From contig CANRIA010000015.1 of NCBI GenBank assembly GCA_947630555.1, forward strand, positions 1 through 51,785: a stretch of 51,785 nucleotides of DNA, read 5' to 3'. The DNA comes from an uncultured Clostridia bacterium. Lineage in GTDB: Bacteria > Bacillota > Clostridia > Oscillospirales > Ruminococcaceae. The translations under genes were made by a program, and so were the position numbers. Below, in pieces: positions 50,053-51,785 of this stretch (the first letter of the stretch is position 1; the number at the start of each line of letters is the position of its first letter). The notes below the pieces were generated by a model. That model had not been told where the DNA came from. It did not search any database and was given only the letters and a program-made list of their open reading frames with translations.

Positions 50053-51695
50053 TTTTTATCCACTCCTAACTTCTTATCCAGCCTGTCAAGCTGTGCTTTT
50101 AACTCTTCTATATTTTCGGTGTAGCTTTCTTTTTTGTCAAGCTCTGCGCGCAAATGCGCACCCCTTTCATGCGTGTCTGCAAGACCCCTGCGCAGCTTTT
50201 CTATATGCGTGTCAAGTCCGTCAAGAAAATTGTCTATACGAATAATGCAGCCCACTTCCGATCCGCCTAGTTCCACATAATAACGCCCTGTCCTTTGCAG
50301 CCATACAAACGGCTTTTCGCGCCGCATATTTGCAGGCAGAATAATATCAAAACCGCGGTAGTTCATAAGCCTGCTCTCGGCAGTTTTCAGCTCGTTTTTC
50401 TGTATTGCTGTAAACAGCGTTTTGCGCACTTGCGCGCGTGATGCAGCCTCGGCGTTTTTTTCGGCAGCCGTTGCAGGGGCAGGCAGCAAATCTTTATTCC
50501 TATCGTAAAATTCTTTGTCTTTTCGCGCATTTTCAATAAGCTTTTCTGTATGCTCTATCTGTGCAGGCAGTTCACGCAGCTGTGCTTCCATACACAGGCG
50601 CGTTTCAACCAGTTTGCGCTGAAGCGTAAGATATCTTGAAAGCTCGTTTGCCGTTTCCACACGCTTTTTTACAAGAGGATCACCCACGGCAAGCGCCTTT
50701 ACTTCAGCATAGCAAAGCACTGTGTCATCAATATCAGCGCCGTCACGCTCGGTATACGAACCCGAAAGAAGCCCCGTAATAAAGCGCTGTTTGGTCTCCA
50801 GCAGTTGCCATGAGTATGCATCAAAGCTGCCCTCTGTGATATAGCGGAATATCTTCACCTTCGGGTTTTCATTTCCCTGCCGCAGAATACGCCCCTCACG
50901 CTGAGTCATATCCGCAGGTCTCCACGGCACATCAAGATGATGAACGGCAATAAGCTTGTCCTGCACATTCACGCCCAGCCCCAGCTTAAATGTCGAGCCT
51001 ATAAGCACGCGTATCTCGCCCTTTCGCATACGGTCAAAAAGCAGCTTTCTGCTTGCCTCGCTTTGCGCATCATGCACATATGCTATCTCGCCGTCAGGAA
51101 TACCCATGCCTGTCAGCAGCCGCTTCATCTCGTCATAAATATTAAAGCCTGCCTTTGGCGTTGAGGTATCGCAGAAAACAAGCTGTGTGCCGCCTGTGTT
51201 TTGATATATATCAGCGACGTTTTCAGCGCAGCGTGCGACCTTTGACTGATATGAAAAACCAGCCGCAGGAGCAACAAGGCGCAGATCAAGCGCCGCTTTG
51301 CGCCCGTCGGTAGTGATTTTCAGCATATTGTCTGTATTCCTCCTTACCTGACCTTGCCGCACCGCATCTGCACGGGCTGAAATATCATAAAGATAGTCAG
51401 CAAGTTCGGGAGTTTTAAAAACAAGCGCATCGGTGTAGCCGTCAAAATCGGGTATGCCGTTTTGCTTATCTGTCTGATGAAAGTCAGCTATCTGCGAAAA
51501 AAGCGCAGTCAGCTCAGGCAGGTTGTGAAACTTTGAAAAGCGCGCTGCAAGCCTGTAGCCTGATGTGTCAACGTCTATTTCAAACTCTGTAACACGCTCG
51601 GCAAACATACCTATCCAGCTGTCAAAATTCTGAAGGTCAAGCAGAGCAAGTTCGCCGTTTTGCAAATACTTCTGCAAAATAAAAGCATCAGTCAC
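50049..51695 (-). CDS. C-terminal half of an SNF2-type helicase of mobile-element type, 5'-truncated
   Basis: This fragment carries the second RecA-like domain of a large SNF2-family helicase. Motifs seen are STFKLGLGVNVQ (motif V) and QREGRILRQGNEN (motif VI), then DAYSWQLLETKQRFI and the YAEVKALAVGDPLVKKR block found in giant helicase/methylase proteins of conjugative elements and phages. A coiled-coil C-terminus (about 340-400 and 500-548) follows. Upstream of the GTG at 51695 family-like coding continues (VAYGTPITNSVTDAF) to about 51725, then hits an in-frame TAA at 51729-51731. The N-terminal ATP-binding half is absent, so it is probably a broken gene, though the remainder could be translated from the GTG. 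Confidence 0.8.
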   Translation of the reverse strand: MTDAFILQKYLQNGELALLDLQNFDSWIGMFAERVTEFEIDVDTSGYRLAARFSKFHNLPELTALFSQIADFHQTDKQNGIPDFDGYTDALVFKTPELADYLYDISARADAVRQGQVRRNTDNMLKITTDGRKAALDLRLVAPAAGFSYQSKVARCAENVADIYQNTGGTQLVFCDTSTPKAGFNIYDEMKRLLTGMGIPDGEIAYVHDAQSEASRKLLFDRMRKGEIRVLIGSTFKLGLGVNVQDKLIAVHHLDVPWRPADMTQREGRILRQGNENPKVKIFRYITEGSFDAYSWQLLETKQRFITGLLSGSYTERDGADIDDTVLCYAEVKALAVGDPLVKKRVETANELSRYLTLQRKLVETRLCMEAQLRELPAQIEHTEKLIENARKDKEFYDRNKDLLPAPATAAEKNAEAASRAQVRKTLFTAIQKNELKTAESRLMNYRGFDIILPANMRREKPFVWLQRTGRYYVELGGSEVGCIIRIDNFLDGLDTHIEKLRRGLADTHERGAHLRAELDKKESYTENIEELKAQLDRLDKKLGVDKK

Positions 51696-51728
51696 AGAGT
51701 TGGTAATGGGCGTGCCGTAGGCAACACC

Positions 51729-51785
51729 TTAACAACGATTATTTGGTAAAGTTTGGACGGTTGGTTTTACAACAATAAAACCGAA
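51729..51785. mobile_element. Foreign sequence interrupting the helicase, with terminal hairpin
   Basis: Helicase coding similarity stops at about 51726. The last 57 bases are AT-rich and contain an inverted repeat, GGTTTTA (51763-51769)/TAAAACC (51776-51782), extendable with wobble. This may be the end of an inserted element, but no transposase or full terminal repeat is visible. Confidence 0.35.

Noticed and set aside
51729-51785. Naming an insertion sequence family for the window edge
   Set aside because: Only 57 bases and one hairpin are visible; no transposase, terminal repeat pair or target duplication can be shown.

Overview
The window looks like a chromosomal segment (with one accessory end) from a spore-forming, low-to-mid-GC Firmicute of the class Clostridia, most likely a gut Ruminococcus or Oscillospiraceae-type bacterium. 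Supporting evidence is the protein set (SpoVG, dipicolinate synthase DpaAB, LL-diaminopimelate aminotransferase DapL, DUF4830, a minimal SufC/SufB pair, MsmK-type sugar ATPase), strong AGGAGG-like ribosome binding sites and many near-consensus sigma-A promoters with 17-nt spacers. The genus is an inference.

Layout. 1-3.2 kb: the tail of an unidentified gene, a structured intergenic repeat, spoVG, and a murC-lexA operon with a possible LexA box at its start site. 3.3-7.9 kb: a second repeat copy, a polar amino-acid ABC transporter and a cardiolipin synthase. 7.9-11.0 kb: shuffled repeat modules and an hpt-ppk operon on the minus strand. 11.1-14.9 kb: PP2C phosphatase, TIM-barrel amidohydrolase, purine nucleoside phosphorylase and an adenosine/MTA deaminase-like protein. 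14.9-18.7 kb: a strongly expressed sugar importer (SBP plus two permeases, no ATPase) preceded by a leader RNA that folds as a pseudoknot. 18.8-22 kb: an LCP cell-wall ligase and a convergent SufC-SufB pair. 22.1-26.7 kb: dapF, an AT-rich orphan gene, dapL and dpaAB, i.e. the diaminopimelate and dipicolinate branches side by side. 26.9-33.8 kb: DUF4830 protein, rsuA, the lone MsmK ATPase, an acyltransferase-SGNH esterase pair and a PurF-like protein that lacks the glutaminase cysteine.

34.0-47.6 kb is the most unusual block: ten same-strand, tightly packed genes from one promoter to one terminator. They encode two MacB-type ATPases (the second with a C-terminal AbrB-like domain), a 973-residue solute-binding protein with carbohydrate-binding-like N-terminal domains, two pairs of MalF/MalG-type permeases, an NHL-propeller/TPR/membrane protein, a Yip1-like membrane protein and a secreted DUF5696 protein. 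I infer a surface glycan capture, processing and import machine. The ATPase-AbrB fusion and the pairing of MacB-type ATPases with MalFG-type permeases are features I do not recognise from a described system.

47.7-51.8 kb, minus strand: three overlapping genes encode the C-terminal half of a mobile-element-type SNF2 helicase, a MoxR AAA+ ATPase and a metallopeptidase-VWA protein. The helicase is interrupted at about 51,729 by unrelated sequence containing a hairpin, which suggests a mobile element end at the window edge. No rRNA, tRNA or CRISPR array was seen.
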